Source: Climacium dendroides
Taxonomy: Eukaryota; Streptophyta; Bryopsida; Hypnales; Climaciaceae
Direction: 5' to 3'
NCBI GenBank assembly: GCA_950106755.1
Contig: OX467083.1
Coordinates: 37,691,029 to 37,755,028, forward strand
Length of the DNA stretch: 64,000 bases
Positions 24,817 to 35,976 of the stretch are shown here, in pieces. Below the pieces are notes generated by a model. The model was not told the origin of the DNA. It did no database searches and saw only the letters and a list, made by a program, of their open reading frames with translations. Made by a program: the position numbers and the translations under genes. Position 1 is the stretch's first letter, and every line of letters begins with the position of its first letter.

Positions 24817-25791
24817 TTACAAACCAGGAGAGGTTTGCAGATTGCTTACCAGAACATTGTACTGGTTGTCGACAGGGAGGGAGCTCTCTTCGCCATCGTA
24901 CTTCACTTTGCTCGAGAAATACAAAACCACGGTGACCAGCAGCACGTAGACCATGAACAAGAGGTACAGCAGCGCAAACACGACGGCCAGAATGTACACC
25001 GTCCAGGGCGGCAACTTCCCGTTGGCGAGCAAGCTGGCCACCCAGCTGGACCCGTTCGAGAGCAGTCCCCCGACCAGGATGCTGACAACGAACAGCACCA
25101 GGGCCACCAGAAGCTTCTCCTCCACCAGCTTGGCGCTTCGCTTGAGCGCCTTGAGCCCGTAATTCTCCGGCTCTAACACCGCTACCTCTTGCGACAGAAG
25201 GAACAAGAAGCCCAAGATCGTGACGGCGACGGAAACGAACACTGATTGCAGGATCGGAAGGATCGTCGTGTGTTTCAAGAGCAGACCGAGGAGAGCAAAC
25301 GGAAGGGAGACCGTGAAAATAGTGAGGATCGTCAGCAAGAACACCCACACCGACGTCACGAGCAGTCGAAAGATCGCTCCGGGAAGCGACTTGAAGATGG
25401 AGGAGACCACCGAAGGATCCTCCTCGTGGTCGGAGTAGATGTATTGTACGACTTTGCAGATGGACGCGACGGCGAGACTCGCGAGCAGCCACATCACCAA
25501 GCTGACCGCGAGCAATATCAAGTAGTCGCGTCCAGAGGGAGCCGGCGGCAGTGGCGGGGGGGCGAATATAGTGTGTGGGTGGTGAGGGCCTGGAGGCAGA
25601 AACGGGCTATGTCCCGCGACCCACCACGCCAGGCCGAGAACCTCAAGCAGCTGAAGGAGCGCCGTGGGCAAAACGAAGGCGAAGATGAAAGGCGCCAGCA
25701 GACTGAAATACCTGGCCTGCAAGCGGCCCCCTTCCTTGAACACGGCCCCCACGCCCCATCCTCCCACTCCGTGCGGGTACCCTTCCACCAT
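24817..25791 (-). CDS. plant multi-pass membrane protein, unknown function
   Basis: The start chosen is ATG at 25791 (MVEGYPHGVG), because the upstream in-frame ATG adds only a short poorly conserved leader. The frame gives 324 residues. Six hydrophobic segments lie at about 28-52, 89-113, 140-170, 177-200, 226-247 and 262-292. A Pro/His-rich loop at 62-86 separates the first two. The N-terminal FKEGGRLQARYFSLLAPFIF and the later helices resemble a plant-specific family of unnamed transmembrane proteins (At4g19950/At5g44860/At1g31130 type). That assignment is from memory. A donor-like CTG-GTAAGC follows residue 313 (YNVL), so the last eleven residues may be intron and a 3' exon may exist. Codon use is GC-rich. 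Confidence 0.75.
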   Translation of the reverse strand: MVEGYPHGVGGWGVGAVFKEGGRLQARYFSLLAPFIFAFVLPTALLQLLEVLGLAWWVAGHSPFLPPGPHHPHTIFAPPPLPPAPSGRDYLILLAVSLVMWLLASLAVASICKVVQYIYSDHEEDPSVVSSIFKSLPGAIFRLLVTSVWVFLLTILTIFTVSLPFALLGLLLKHTTILPILQSVFVSVAVTILGFLFLLSQEVAVLEPENYGLKALKRSAKLVEEKLLVALVLFVVSILVGGLLSNGSSWVASLLANGKLPPWTVYILAVVFALLYLLFMVYVLLVTVVLYFSSKVKYDGEESSLPVDNQYNVLVSNLQTSPGL

Positions 25792-26330
25792 CGCGATCGA
25801 TTGATCGATTGATCCTGCAACAAACCTGGCAGCAAGCAACAAAACTGAAATCAGGCAATGCAGCTACCGGAGTGACCTCAATGAGAGATTGGGAGAGATG
25901 AAAGCACCCACTTAAGCTCAATTGAAATGGCACTGAGTGGAATTTGTACCGACAAGCGCAGATGGCAGCTGGTTGTGATGAGCAGATTGCCAAAGTGTCG
26001 ACAGAAGTCGCAGTGACGCTTGGATCGGATGAATCGGATTCGGGAGTGGAAACCAGCAGGGGATGGGCCAAAGCAAGCGCGCAGTAGTGGCGTTGGGTGC
26101 GAGAGACGCGTAGCAGGTGGCACTTGCTGGCGTGCCAGCGCAGAGCGACGGATCGGATGCTTATCCTACAGAACCGGGGGGCCGAGTCATGCTTCGTCAG
26201 CCGTCTCTCATCCAGTCAAACTGAACTCAATGGTTTCCTTGGATTGTCCGTCCGTCAGGGGGATTTTCATATTCGAAATTTCGGCAAGGGCATGCAACTT
26301 GCGTCTTGACTCTTGAGAGGAATGATGAAG
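25792..26330. promoter_or_regulatory. 5' flank of the membrane-protein gene
   Basis: GC-richer sequence upstream of the minus-strand start includes TCGATCGATTGATCGATTGA next to the ATG. It probably holds the 5' UTR and core promoter. No specific site is claimed. Confidence 0.35.
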
Positions 26331-26613
26331 CTTTTTTTTTTCTACTTTTTTTCTTTTTTTACATTCATGAAAAATCTATTCCGTACCCGGCTATCAGGGT
26401 CAGAAAAAATTAAAGAAAAAAACAAAAGTTGAGATTTTTGGGAAATTACCCTGGGAGGCAGCAGGAAAACCAATAAATTAATGTTGCAGATGTTGAACTA
26501 ATAGAAAATGGGTCACATTCAATCATACGTTCAAAACTTTCAAAGAATGACAAACTAAGGGAAAGAGTTTAGTGACATGCTATCAATATATTGTTTGTAG
26601 CAAAAAAAAAGGA

Positions 26614-26830
26614 ACACGAGGTTGACAAAACCAATAATAAAAAAAGAAAATCAACAAGCACAACAAGCATTGACTCACAAATTGACAAGTGAGAGTACAC
26701 GAGGTTGACAAAATTGATAATAAAAAGAAAAAAAGCCTCCAAATACGCACAAAATAATAGACAAGTGAGAGCACACGAGGTTGACAAATTTGATAAGAGA
26801 AAAAAAGCCTATAAATACTTATAAATTAAT
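26614..26830. repeat. imperfect tandem repeat, three ~80-bp units
   Basis: Units start ACACGAGGTTGACAAA at 26614, 26697 and 26773. Each is followed by an AT-rich AATAAAAAAAGAAAA-type stretch and a TTGACAAGTGAGAG-type end. Confidence 0.8.
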
Positions 26831-29619
26831 GGATAAGAGGAAGGTTGTTGATTAGGGTTCCTTGCATTTATGTTATTATATACAAATCTTTTAATAACAA
26901 GTTGGCCACTATGTCAATGTATCTATAATTAGCACCTAAATGTCCTAGGCACCAAATTTGGGTGTAGACAATACTTTGAAGTTAAATAAAATCTTACCAA
27001 GTTATTATTTTTAGTAGTTTATATTATTTTAATTTTTTTTTCAAAGTCTAGTTTTAGCATCAAAAATCTAATTTTGAAAATCTATGATTGTGATTTTTCT
27101 ATTCAAGATTTTGTGCAAGCTAGTGTTTATTGCAAATCTTGATTTTCTATAGTGTTGAGGGCTCTTGGAAATGAGCCTCAAACAATACACTAGACTTTGG
27201 AGAAAAAATGATATTAGAAATTCATTCAAAAATACTATAGAATAGATTTTAAAATGTTGTAAATTGATTGGGGCTTTGCATGTGATGCCCTTCAACCTCA
27301 TATTTGTTTGATTACCAATTTTTTAGATATGACTTGTAAGAAGACAATTAAAAGACTTCAAATCACTTTCACAATTTTAACATCCATATGATCAAACATT
27401 ACAATCTTTCAATTTGTAAGTGATATTGTCATGTTTTCTTTTCCCATGTGATCTTTAACTTCTAAAGCCCTAAACTACGTTTTTTTTGGCAACACAACGA
27501 TTTTGGGAAGCTCACTACAAATGGATTTATTTGTTTAAAATTTTCATACAAAATGTGTCCAAGGAGTAGCTTTAAGGCCCAACAATTTTCATAACTTTTA
27601 CTAAATGGTTCAAAAGTATTGTATGATATGTAGTTTTCATTACTTGGCAAGCAACCTAGGCAACAAAAAAATTTCTTTAAAAATCACTTTAAATTTTTTT
27701 TAAATCTGAAATTGGTTTTCTAGATTTATATATACATGGAAAGCTTTGCATCAATTCATTTTGATTAATGAAATGAAAGCTACAAAGAATTTTAGTTTAG
27801 GGGTAATTTGTGACTAGATATAGAATATGTATTCTAAAATAATCTTTGATGTCCTTTAATTAACTCAATTTTTAATATTTTAAAAATTAAAAATTAAAAA
27901 AAAGGTGTAGATTGTTTATTAAAGCATTACAACCATTGGGATTGACATTTTTCAATTCCATAAATAAATTGTTAACAATTTAGTATTTTGAATCATTCTC
28001 TACTAAGTCTTCTTTCTACTTACTATTTTTTTTCCTATATGTTGTAGGATTCCAAATGATTTGGAATTTTTCAAGCATATAGCCAACTTGCCCAAAAAGT
28101 CACCACAATTTTGGACATTTTTTCATACAAATGTGACCTTGTGAAGCGCAACTACCTAGTTTTTCACAGGGCCCAATTAAAGGATTTTTGTCACTTCAAA
28201 TGCTAATATCTTGCAATCTACATGATGGAAATTTCTGAATTTTTATTCACATCTTCTTAAACTAGTGTACTGTAAGATAGTATGGTTACATGTTTTTAGA
28301 GATGTTTTTTTTTCTAAAATTTGGCACTTGTACTAGAAATGGCAGTTTTGAAGTGTTTCATGAAAATATAGTAAAAAACCTTTAGGGGTTAACATGTTTA
28401 GTTTAAATTTGTATAGTTACAATTAAAAAAAATTGATAAAACTTACCAAAATGTTGGCTTTTTGTTCAATTTAGAGCAAATTTCAAGAAGCTCAAACAAG
28501 ACCTTGGTCATCTAGGGGTTAAAGCGCCAAATTCTTGAAAAATTAAAAAAATTAAAAAAAATTCTTTAATTAGTTCTTAAGGCAATTGCCAATTCATTTA
28601 ATAAATTATTTGGCATAAAATAGCTACCCTCATAATTGGATAGGATATTAGAATGGAATATTAGTTAATCATCCAAATATTGGACATTCATCCAAAACTT
28701 GTCATATTGTCCTATTTTGGAAAAAGATTTTAAAGATATCATCCATTCAAAAATTAAAAGATATTTTGTGGAATTTTACAATGTCTTCTTTCCAATACAA
28801 CAACATAGCAAGAAAATGGCAAAGTAAAATCCTCATCTATTATTGAATTCTTCCTTGCAATGTTCATATCAAACTAAGAACATTTCTCCACATGCAGCAA
28901 AGACTAGAGCACATGTTGATCCCATTGAATGCAACTCACTACATTAACTTCTACCCTATTACAAGTCTAATAGCATGAAAAAACCAAAATATATTTTTTT
29001 TTATCATTTTATTATACCAATGTACTAATTATAATTATTTCAGAAAATAAAATCTCCGAATAAAAAAAAGTAGTGGCCTAGAGATTTTATTTTTTGAAAA
29101 AAATTGTTATTATTGGTAACAAAGAGAATCTAAAGGGATCCCAAGCATTCATTTGTGCACTTTCATCCAAAATTTATAGAAGTTAGGGGATTTGCCAATA
29201 AATGGCAATATTGTAATTGAGGCTCTAATTGAATTGGGAATATAAACCAAACCAACAATATGATTTTACTTCCCCCTTTACTACTTGAACTAAAGATAGC
29301 AAGATAGCAAGATAAAAAGTCATAATAAATAATGAATCCCCTTTAAAATATCTATATAGTTGACTTGCGTGGAACATTCATTTTCCTTTCTATTGATATA
29401 TTATACAATCTTCTAACTTGAAACTTCTTCAATGAATATAAATTAGATGCGGCATTAATTACCCTTGTCCATGAAACAAAGCACTTGTCCATTGATAATC
29501 AAAAAAAGTTTCGGCCCCACATCATGTTACATCAAAGAAGTTTGGTTTGGAGTTGCAAATTAAGTTTAAACTATGGTCCCCAATAATAAATGCATTGCAA
29601 TCCATATCTTCATCTTGAG
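26831..29619. other. AT-rich gene-poor tract
   Basis: No coding exon is recognised. Near 26940-27020 a phrase (TAGGCACCAAA, ACTTTGAAGTTAAATAAAA, TTATTTTTAGTAGTT) recurs from about 16006-16080, so a dispersed repeat is present. Termini of the AGGGGTTAA type lie near 28386 and 28509. Confidence 0.5.
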
Positions 29620-29853
29620 TTAATCCTAGAAGGGCTTGAAAGCCCTTTGTAATTGTATAGTATATTACGAATATGGTGGTATTTGACCAAAAAGACATTG
29701 ACCAAATATTGTTCACTACAAAATAAATTAATGATTATGGTAGTGTGTAAATAACAATGTATCACAATTCATATAGTTATACACCACAATTGAAGAGTTA
29801 TAAGGCTAAATACAAGTCGTATAGAAGGACCCCAAGGACCTTTCAAGGGTTAA
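29620..29853. mobile_element. TTAA-flanked MITE (226 bp), sister of 38292-38522
   Basis: TTAA at 29620-29623 and 29850-29853 brackets an element beginning TCCTAGAAGGGCTTG and ending CCTTTCAAGGG. The reverse complement of the whole element matches 38296-38518 along its length (shared TATAACTCTTCAATTGTGGT, TTTGACCAAATACCACCA in reverse). Two full copies with the same ends and TTAA flanks support a real family. Confidence 0.75.
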
Positions 29854-30969
29854 GCTCTAAACTCATAGTTACAATCCCTAGTCCCACATATTGCATGCTT
29901 GTAAGTTCTCATTGGTGGAAGCAAAACTAAGGACAAAACTCAAATTTTGGACCCAAAAGGAGTTTGATCCCTATCTCTGTATTTTTAGCTGTTCCCAATT
30001 TCCTTTGCCACTTCACTCTACTGTCCAGATTTGAATGAGTTCACTGATTTTCCCAAATACCTGATATAAAATGACACCCTTGCGCAAATTACTAATCTGT
30101 GCTTCAAAAAATAAACAATATGTCAAGAAAAGAATGAGGAATAACGCACCAAAGCATTTCAAAGAAAAACCGAGTCAGTATTTTAGAGAACCTCAGCTAA
30201 TGGCTAATTTAGCTCAATTCTCCCTGAACTGTACACTCCTGGCACCGAGAAACATATGGGGTACAAAACCGGTGGGAAACATCACATCGACGAACATGAG
30301 CTCTCGAGTTTCCATCGCCAAAGACAACGCAGTTATTCACATTTCACATCAAGCACTGATCCAACAATCGGTGAGGTGTGCTAGACTTCAACAATCTCAA
30401 TTAACATTTTTCGAAAGAGCTGCTACAACTCGGACCCGCCTGGATTTTCAAGCAAGAATCAAAGTTACCGGTATCCAAGACGTCCTCATCGTTTTAATCC
30501 CTACTACGAGTACAATTTCTGCAACATTGGCAACAGCATGCACCGCGTTGCACTTGAAATCGTCGGTAGTGTTTTCTTTATTTTGCTAGGACTGGATTGA
30601 TGTTAAACTCTGTACTACATTCAAAAATAGGAAAAGAAATTGGTAAGGATGGACACGTGACCTTCCCTCTGGATGAGAACGTGCCCTTGCGTCGTAACAA
30701 TGCGCACTTAATATAATAGATAGATGACATCTTCTTCCTTAAGTCCAGATCCTCGCATATCTGGAGTTCAAGAATGAAAGCGTTGGAACCCAGCCACTTG
30801 TTGTAAGCTGTCGTAGATAATGCCAAGATGAGCAGCTACCGCCAGCGAAAAGATGAGCGGCCACCCCTGCTCTACATTGTTACGTCAAGATACACGAGAA
30901 CTGCATCTTTTTTGCACCAAACAGAACCTCTTTTTTCCCCCCATCGAACAGCAGGCGCTGCAGCGAAGC
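29854..30969. other. 3' flank of the CTIL-protein gene; no gene called
   Basis: A plus-strand frame at 30071-30589 (172 codons) exists but has no domain, no clear start context and a low-information composition. It may be chance or part of a UTR. The segment from about 30880 to the stop at 30970 is shared with the broken copy at 45473, so it is part of the duplicated gene's 3' region. Confidence 0.4.
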
Positions 30970-32961
30970 TCAAAGAATTGTGCACAACCACTGCTTGCAC
31001 TGCTTGCAGGCGATGCGGGTGGCCAGGCGCGCTATCGGGACTCCCACGCCATGAACGCAAGCCATGCATTTCGCATTGGGCTGGGGCTTCCGCAGCGCCT
31101 GCGGAGTTCTCTGTGTGGGAGTGGCGCCGCCGTCGAAGGGTTGCACTTCCAACCCTTGCCCATGGTGGACCTCAAGCCCACGGAGGTCGGGCTCCACATA
31201 CGGCGGCGGCCGGCGTTGCCGCTGATACAACGGTTGGTCGGGCACCGGGCGCGATGGCGGGGGAATCTCCCGTGGTGGGCGAGATGGCGGTGGGTTCCAC
31301 AATTTCTCCTCCACAGGTGGCAGCTTGAGGGACTGGTGCTTGGTCGCCAGTGGCGCTCCGAACATGCGCGTCTCCAGCTCGCTCTTGTCATGGTCGTCGT
31401 ACACAATCAAGCTGTCGTCCTGTCTGAACTTGGGCCCTGCTTGGTTGCCTTGCCTCTTCATCCAGTCGTCCAGGGATGAGCGAGCTTGGGGGGTCGCGGC
31501 GGGGATGCCAAAGCTAAGGGTAGTCTGATCATGAGGGTCGAACACCGCCATGCTCACATCCTGGAACGCAGGTTTCCCACCGCCAGTCTTGCGGAGGTGT
31601 TCTTTCAAAGCGTTGACTTCGGGATTCGACGACTTCGTGGGTTTAATACTTCCTTCGTTTTCGTTTTCCGGCTTTTGCTTAAGACGTTCGGGGTTGCTCC
31701 TGCCACTCCCGTCCTCGCGGTGGTCTCTCGTACTACGTGGAGTGGATCCTTCCTGTTCCAACGCAGGTTTCCCACCGCCCGTCTTGCGGATGTGTTCGTT
31801 GAGAGCGTTGGCTTCGGGATTCGACGCCTTCATGGGTTTCGCACTTTCTTCGCCTTCGTTTTCCACCTTTGGCTTACGACGCTCGGGATTGCTTCGGCCA
31901 CTTTCTTCCTCGGGCTGGTCTCTCGCACCACGTGGGGTGGATCCTTCTTCCAGTCGGTTGCTTGCACGAGAGTGACGAGTGCCGTCGGCATTCACGTTCC
32001 GGTCGCTTCTGCCTGGCTTCGATCGACTGCTGCCACTGCTTCGTGCGCTCCCTGCTCCATCTGGCTCCGCTGAGAGCGCTCGCGATGCTACGGAGCTCTC
32101 GCCATCGCCCGGGTTTCCACTCTCTATCGACTTTGTCCTCGACGGCTTGCGATGCTTGGACTCTCGCTTCGGAGGGTTTGCGCTTGGCTGCTGCTCTGGA
32201 ACAACAGCATTGTGAGCTTCAGGGTAAGCGTAGCCATCCGCATAGTCGCCTTGCACTGACTGGCCAGACGTATCGCCCTGATTTTCATAGCCCGGTCCGT
32301 GGGGTTCTCCATCAGCGGCAACTGGTTTAGGCTTCCTGGACTTCCTTGCTTTTGGTTTCACGGGCTGGGTGGGTGCTGCATAGCCGTAATCCGCGCCCGC
32401 ATTCGCTCCAGCACCGTCATAGTCGTATTCATGACCATAGCCATGTCCATGCGCTGCAGCTTGATCATAACCTTCCTGACCGTAGCCATGTCCATGCGAT
32501 GCATCCTGACCATGGCCATAGTCGTATTCATGACCATAGCCGTGTCCATGTGCTGCAGCTTGATCATAACCTTCTTGACCGTAGCCATGTCCATGCGATG
32601 CATCCGGATAGTCGTAGCCATGGCCGTAATGCTCACCAGTGCCATAACTGTAATCCTCTGGATAGTAGTGGGTGGGATCTGCATTTCCATACCCATCACC
32701 CTGATGATAACCCCAATCCTCTGGGGAGTAGTGGGTGGGATCTACATTTCCATACGCATCACCCTGATGATAACCCCAATTCGCTGCTTCTGGTTGCTGC
32801 GGCGGCTGTGGCGGCGCACCACGACCACGATTGCTTCTGCGGATGGAAGGTTGTTGGCCTTGTACTCCTTGCTGAGCACGCACAGTGGAATTCTGCTTTC
32901 TCGGCTTGGGATTCCTGACTTTCGGAGGCTCAGCAGCAGCAGGCACATCCGGTCCTTCCAT
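30970..32961 (-). CDS. low-complexity repeat protein with C-terminal CTIL (possible CaaX) box
   Basis: A single open frame of 663 codons starts at ATG 32961 (MEGPDVPAAA). Residues 61-103 hold two WGYHQGDxYGNxDPTHYxPED units. Residues 118-182 hold two Gly/His/Tyr-rich units (DASHGHGYGQEGYDQAAAHG). Residues 200-335 are basic and Ser-rich. Residues 339-467 are two ~62-residue repeats, each ending HxRKTGGGKPA. Residues 469-545 hold two short acidic motifs (FDPHD, YDDHDKSELE) and MFGAPLATKHQSL. A Pro-rich stretch (550-590) follows. The end is cysteine-rich (CMAC, ACKQCKQWLC) and closes CTIL, which fits a geranylgeranylation box. A broken copy at 45.5 kb keeps the same last residues. I do not recognise the family; it resembles disordered membrane-tethered scaffold proteins such as RIN4, but no NOI motif is seen. 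A 5' UTR intron is possible. Confidence 0.75.
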   Translation of the reverse strand: MEGPDVPAAAEPPKVRNPKPRKQNSTVRAQQGVQGQQPSIRRSNRGRGAPPQPPQQPEAANWGYHQGDAYGNVDPTHYSPEDWGYHQGDGYGNADPTHYYPEDYSYGTGEHYGHGYDYPDASHGHGYGQEGYDQAAAHGHGYGHEYDYGHGQDASHGHGYGQEGYDQAAAHGHGYGHEYDYDGAGANAGADYGYAAPTQPVKPKARKSRKPKPVAADGEPHGPGYENQGDTSGQSVQGDYADGYAYPEAHNAVVPEQQPSANPPKRESKHRKPSRTKSIESGNPGDGESSVASRALSAEPDGAGSARSSGSSRSKPGRSDRNVNADGTRHSRASNRLEEGSTPRGARDQPEEESGRSNPERRKPKVENEGEESAKPMKASNPEANALNEHIRKTGGGKPALEQEGSTPRSTRDHREDGSGRSNPERLKQKPENENEGSIKPTKSSNPEVNALKEHLRKTGGGKPAFQDVSMAVFDPHDQTTLSFGIPAATPQARSSLDDWMKRQGNQAGPKFRQDDSLIVYDDHDKSELETRMFGAPLATKHQSLKLPPVEEKLWNPPPSRPPREIPPPSRPVPDQPLYQRQRRPPPYVEPDLRGLEVHHGQGLEVQPFDGGATPTQRTPQALRKPQPNAKCMACVHGVGVPIARLATRIACKQCKQWLCTIL

Positions 32962-34869
32962 TCTTCTGTACTCAACTGAGGCTTACAAAATCCACTGTCG
33001 TCACTGCCACAAACAACACACATTAGTAGACATCGAAATGAACAACTCGCTAGCATTGACACCATCACACACCTGCATCAGTTGCATCAGTTCAAATATA
33101 AAATTCTTGAAAACAGTCCCTACATCTTAGGCTTATCAGGCTATGAAGATTTACTGATCCTCTGGCATTCACTTCTTGGCGCCCTGCTGCTAATATGTCG
33201 AGGTTCAAAATTTGCAAGCAAACTTCCGTACTCATGAGTTGTGAGTCGTCATGCTTCGAATACTGCAGCTTTGGAATACAAGCCGCATGGTTCTAAATTT
33301 GCAAGATCTTTGGGTCACAAGAGCGTTGACATTACTAGTTTTCACATATTTTAGTGAGCTATTTTCCTTAGTGCTACAATAGAAAGGCCACAAGCCCAAC
33401 CCTACTCAAGAATCACTCCTCGAGAATGCTGTAAATGTCACTCCGCAACAACATCGCATTATTCAGCTACGAGTGACGATTCAGAAACAGCATTTCATCT
33501 AAAATCTCACCTTCTCAAGGTCGTAATTGCCTTCAAGCGTCTCGTTCAACTGCCATTCCCAAAGCCTGTTTCTTTGCATCCTAAGAATCACAGCAGCGTA
33601 CAACAGAAGAATCAGCCAAAAGTAACACGTTGCCGCAAGGAAATTAAATCCATCTACCCAATCGCCCAGCTACGCATCTGAGGACTTCAACAGTCGCATC
33701 ATAATTTTAAACAAATTCTCAAATACAAGTTCCTGTTCCATTCAACATGGTTCGAGGCTTTTGAGCAGACAGAAAATTCTGGCATCCCTAGAATTATTTT
33801 TTCAAAGGAGGAAAGCTGCAAGGCTATTTAAGACTGTCACCAGGTACTACCGTAATCATTGGACACCCGCATGTATATCCATGCCACAACTGAACTCCAC
33901 CCAAACAGTAAGTAACAAATGTCGACAATATCCATATCTCTATCCTAAACCCTAAACCCCAAACCGCACAGTGCGAAATTCATGGCGCTCGATCAAACAT
34001 ACCTTGCAACCTCGAGAAACTCCGACAAGAAGGTCGCATTCGGATCCCGCGGCCTGTTTGGGAAGTGCCGTATTAAACTTAGTTCGTGCTGGAGTGTTAC
34101 CATTCGATCATGCCATTGCGCTACTTAACACCGCATACAACTTGTAAGCTACTGAGGAAAAGGGAAATTAAAAAAACCCTGAAACCCTCCGAGAAAAGGG
34201 GAGATGCTTCAAAAAACAGGATTACAGTCCTACCGACTAAAGGTTTAGGACCACTAGGATTGAGCCCACAAGGGTTCGCCTCAATGAGGACGTTGCTTTC
34301 ACTCAATGCACATGTTGCCACCGCAGATACTGACAGGACAGGGCAGAAGAGTCACAAACCAAACACAGTCACTGACAAGCACTCACCCGACTATCAAAGC
34401 AGCGTTAGCAACGCCACCGAATCGCCACCCACTTATACCGACATCTTTCAAAGCAAGGCACAAATCGAAACCTGCGCTCACACACCGAACTAAACTTCTT
34501 ACTACAACTGGGGCGGAGTTAGCTATGGCGAGGAGGTGAGAGGATTTAACTTATCGGCAGCACGATGTGCGGTGCCATCGCAGCGGGATCTAGCTCTGTG
34601 CCGACCACTGACCAGCAATGGAGTTTGCCAGTGCCTTACCTGGGGCTTCATTAACCACGACCTGACGACCCCTCTCCCCCCAACAATATTAAATAAACTT
34701 TTGATTACCAAATCGTCCCTCCCGCGCAAGTACTGGCAACAGTGGCAAGTGGCTAAGCTTAGCGGCATTGCAAGGAGCAAGTTGCGAAGGGAATCAAAAT
34801 TGCTCCGGAGAATCCTAAAACTCCCATGGCCCCGGAAGTCAACCAGCTTGCCGTGAACTGAATGCTGGG
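32962..34869. promoter_or_regulatory. 5' flank of the CTIL-protein gene
   Basis: This is the upstream side of the minus-strand gene. An acceptor-like TTGAGTACAG just 5' of the start (minus strand) could end a leader intron. A telomere-like box is at 33945-33965. Plus-strand frames at 34086-34493 and 34536-34856 have no domains and are not called. Confidence 0.35.
33945..33965. promoter_or_regulatory. telo-box-like AAACCCTAAACCCC
   Basis: The sequence TAAACCCTAAACCCCAAACC contains the plant telomere unit. Teloboxes are common in plant promoters, often of translation and growth genes. It is about 1 kb upstream of the gene start at 32961. It could equally be a short interstitial telomere scar. 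Confidence 0.5.
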
Positions 34870-35205
34870 TCTTTTTCTTTTTCTATCTGTTATTCGCCTT
34901 GTTCTGTGAATCCATCACCGGCTTTCTGGTGAATTCGCCATATTTTATGTATCAATCGGCTCGTTCTTTCTGCCTCCATCGTTTGTCTTTTAGGCCGAGT
35001 CGGGCGCCGGACTTACGGAGGCCAGCCCATACAGTGCTCGTGCCAGCCTCGCACTGACATGTGCTGGGGAGCGAAACCGGCGAACCTTTTCGGTGAATGC
35101 CCCTGCCGTAGAGTTAAGCTCATGTGGGCTCAGCTACGGGTCGGTTCTCACTGAGCCGGTGGAGGCAGTGATCTACCTTCAAGCCAAACAAACAAGCATC
35201 AACTT
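34870..35205 (+). repeat. GC-richer segment ending in CAAACAAACAA
   Basis: The segment contains GCCGAGTCGGGCGCCGGACT, ACGGAGGCCAGCCCATACAG and a GGTTCTCACTGAGCCGGTGG block, and ends AAGCCAAACAAACAAGC before AT-rich DNA. A structured GC-rich 3' region with a simple A/C-rich tail resembles the 3' end of a non-LTR element. No reverse transcriptase is present. Assignment is tentative. Confidence 0.3.
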
Positions 35206-35749
35206 TGGCTACTTTGAGAGTGAGTAGTATTAAAAAAAAATTAGAAAGGAAGGGATTTTGCAAGTTGTGAAGGATTATTGGGAGTACTGTAACACAAAAC
35301 TGACTATTATAGATGTTAATTCCAATGTGGAAGAAGTCGCAAATTGGCTATTAAATTCTATTGTTTGTTGCAATCTTGGCTTAAATCTAATTTTTTTTAA
35401 GAATTTTCTTCAATGTACATTTAGCTACTAAAAACTTTGAGTAGCAATGGAGCTAGTTTTGTGAATGCTAGCAGTGGTCCATAAAGTGACCTTTTATCAA
35501 TTGATTTGCAATTTGCAATTTTCAAAAGTTGGACTTCTTGAACTATTTTCAATAAATTTTTTTTGGAATAAATTGGAATTAGCATCTAATCCAAGTTGTT
35601 TCATATTTTTTGGATCTTTGTAGAATTAGTTATGAATTTTGAAGTGGGAATCACAAAGGGCTCTAAAAGCATTCACCCCTATTACATTCATTATTTAGTA
35701 CATTGATGAATATAATTTGTACCTTCAATTAGGCTATTTGACTGATTGT
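35206..35749. other. AT-rich interval with a dispersed repeat
   Basis: The 35540-35680 part is the inverted relative of 16380-16520. No gene is seen. Confidence 0.5.
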
Positions 35750-35976
35750 TTGTTTTCTTTGTTTGTTACGTTGAATTCTTTGGAACCGTGCATTGCTCAG
35801 CCATATTCTTTGTATAGTTGTAAAGCTCTTTGCAAGGAAAGATGTACATGCTTTGTTTTGTGGTGTTTGGACCTATGGTGAGAAAGTTATTGAATTTGGA
35901 AGTTTTATGAATTTAAAAAATTAGGAAATTATTTTTATTTTTATTTTGACTATAGCAATGGCACATGGCACACTAG
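35750..35976 (+). mobile_element. Helitron-like 3' end, second copy
   Basis: It ends ATAGCAATGGCACATGGCACA-CTAG followed by T. It is similar to 7445-7741 along about 220 bases. See that entry for the limits of the call. Confidence 0.35.

Noticed and set aside
24835..25812. Long plus-strand open frames opposite the membrane-protein gene
   Set aside because: They are GC-driven shadows of the minus-strand coding sequence; the minus frame has clear membrane helices.
27995..28010. TCTCTACTA as a Helitron 5' end
   Set aside because: The preceding base is T rather than A, and no matching 3' end lies nearby on the same strand.
30071..30589. 172-codon plus-strand open frame
   Set aside because: No domain, weak composition and position in the 3' flank of a minus-strand gene; not enough to call a gene.
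30970..32961. Assignment of the CTIL protein to the RIN4/NOI family
   Set aside because: Disordered composition and a lipidation-like tail fit, but the NOI core (PxFGxW ... YTxxF) could not be found.
31486..32979. Plus-strand open frames of up to 226 codons over the 31-33 kb gene
   Set aside because: Shadows of the repeat-rich minus-strand gene; no domains of their own.
35088..35150. tRNA-derived SINE or tRNA gene
   Set aside because: A GGTTCTCACTG-like box exists, but no convincing A box, cloverleaf or second copy was seen.
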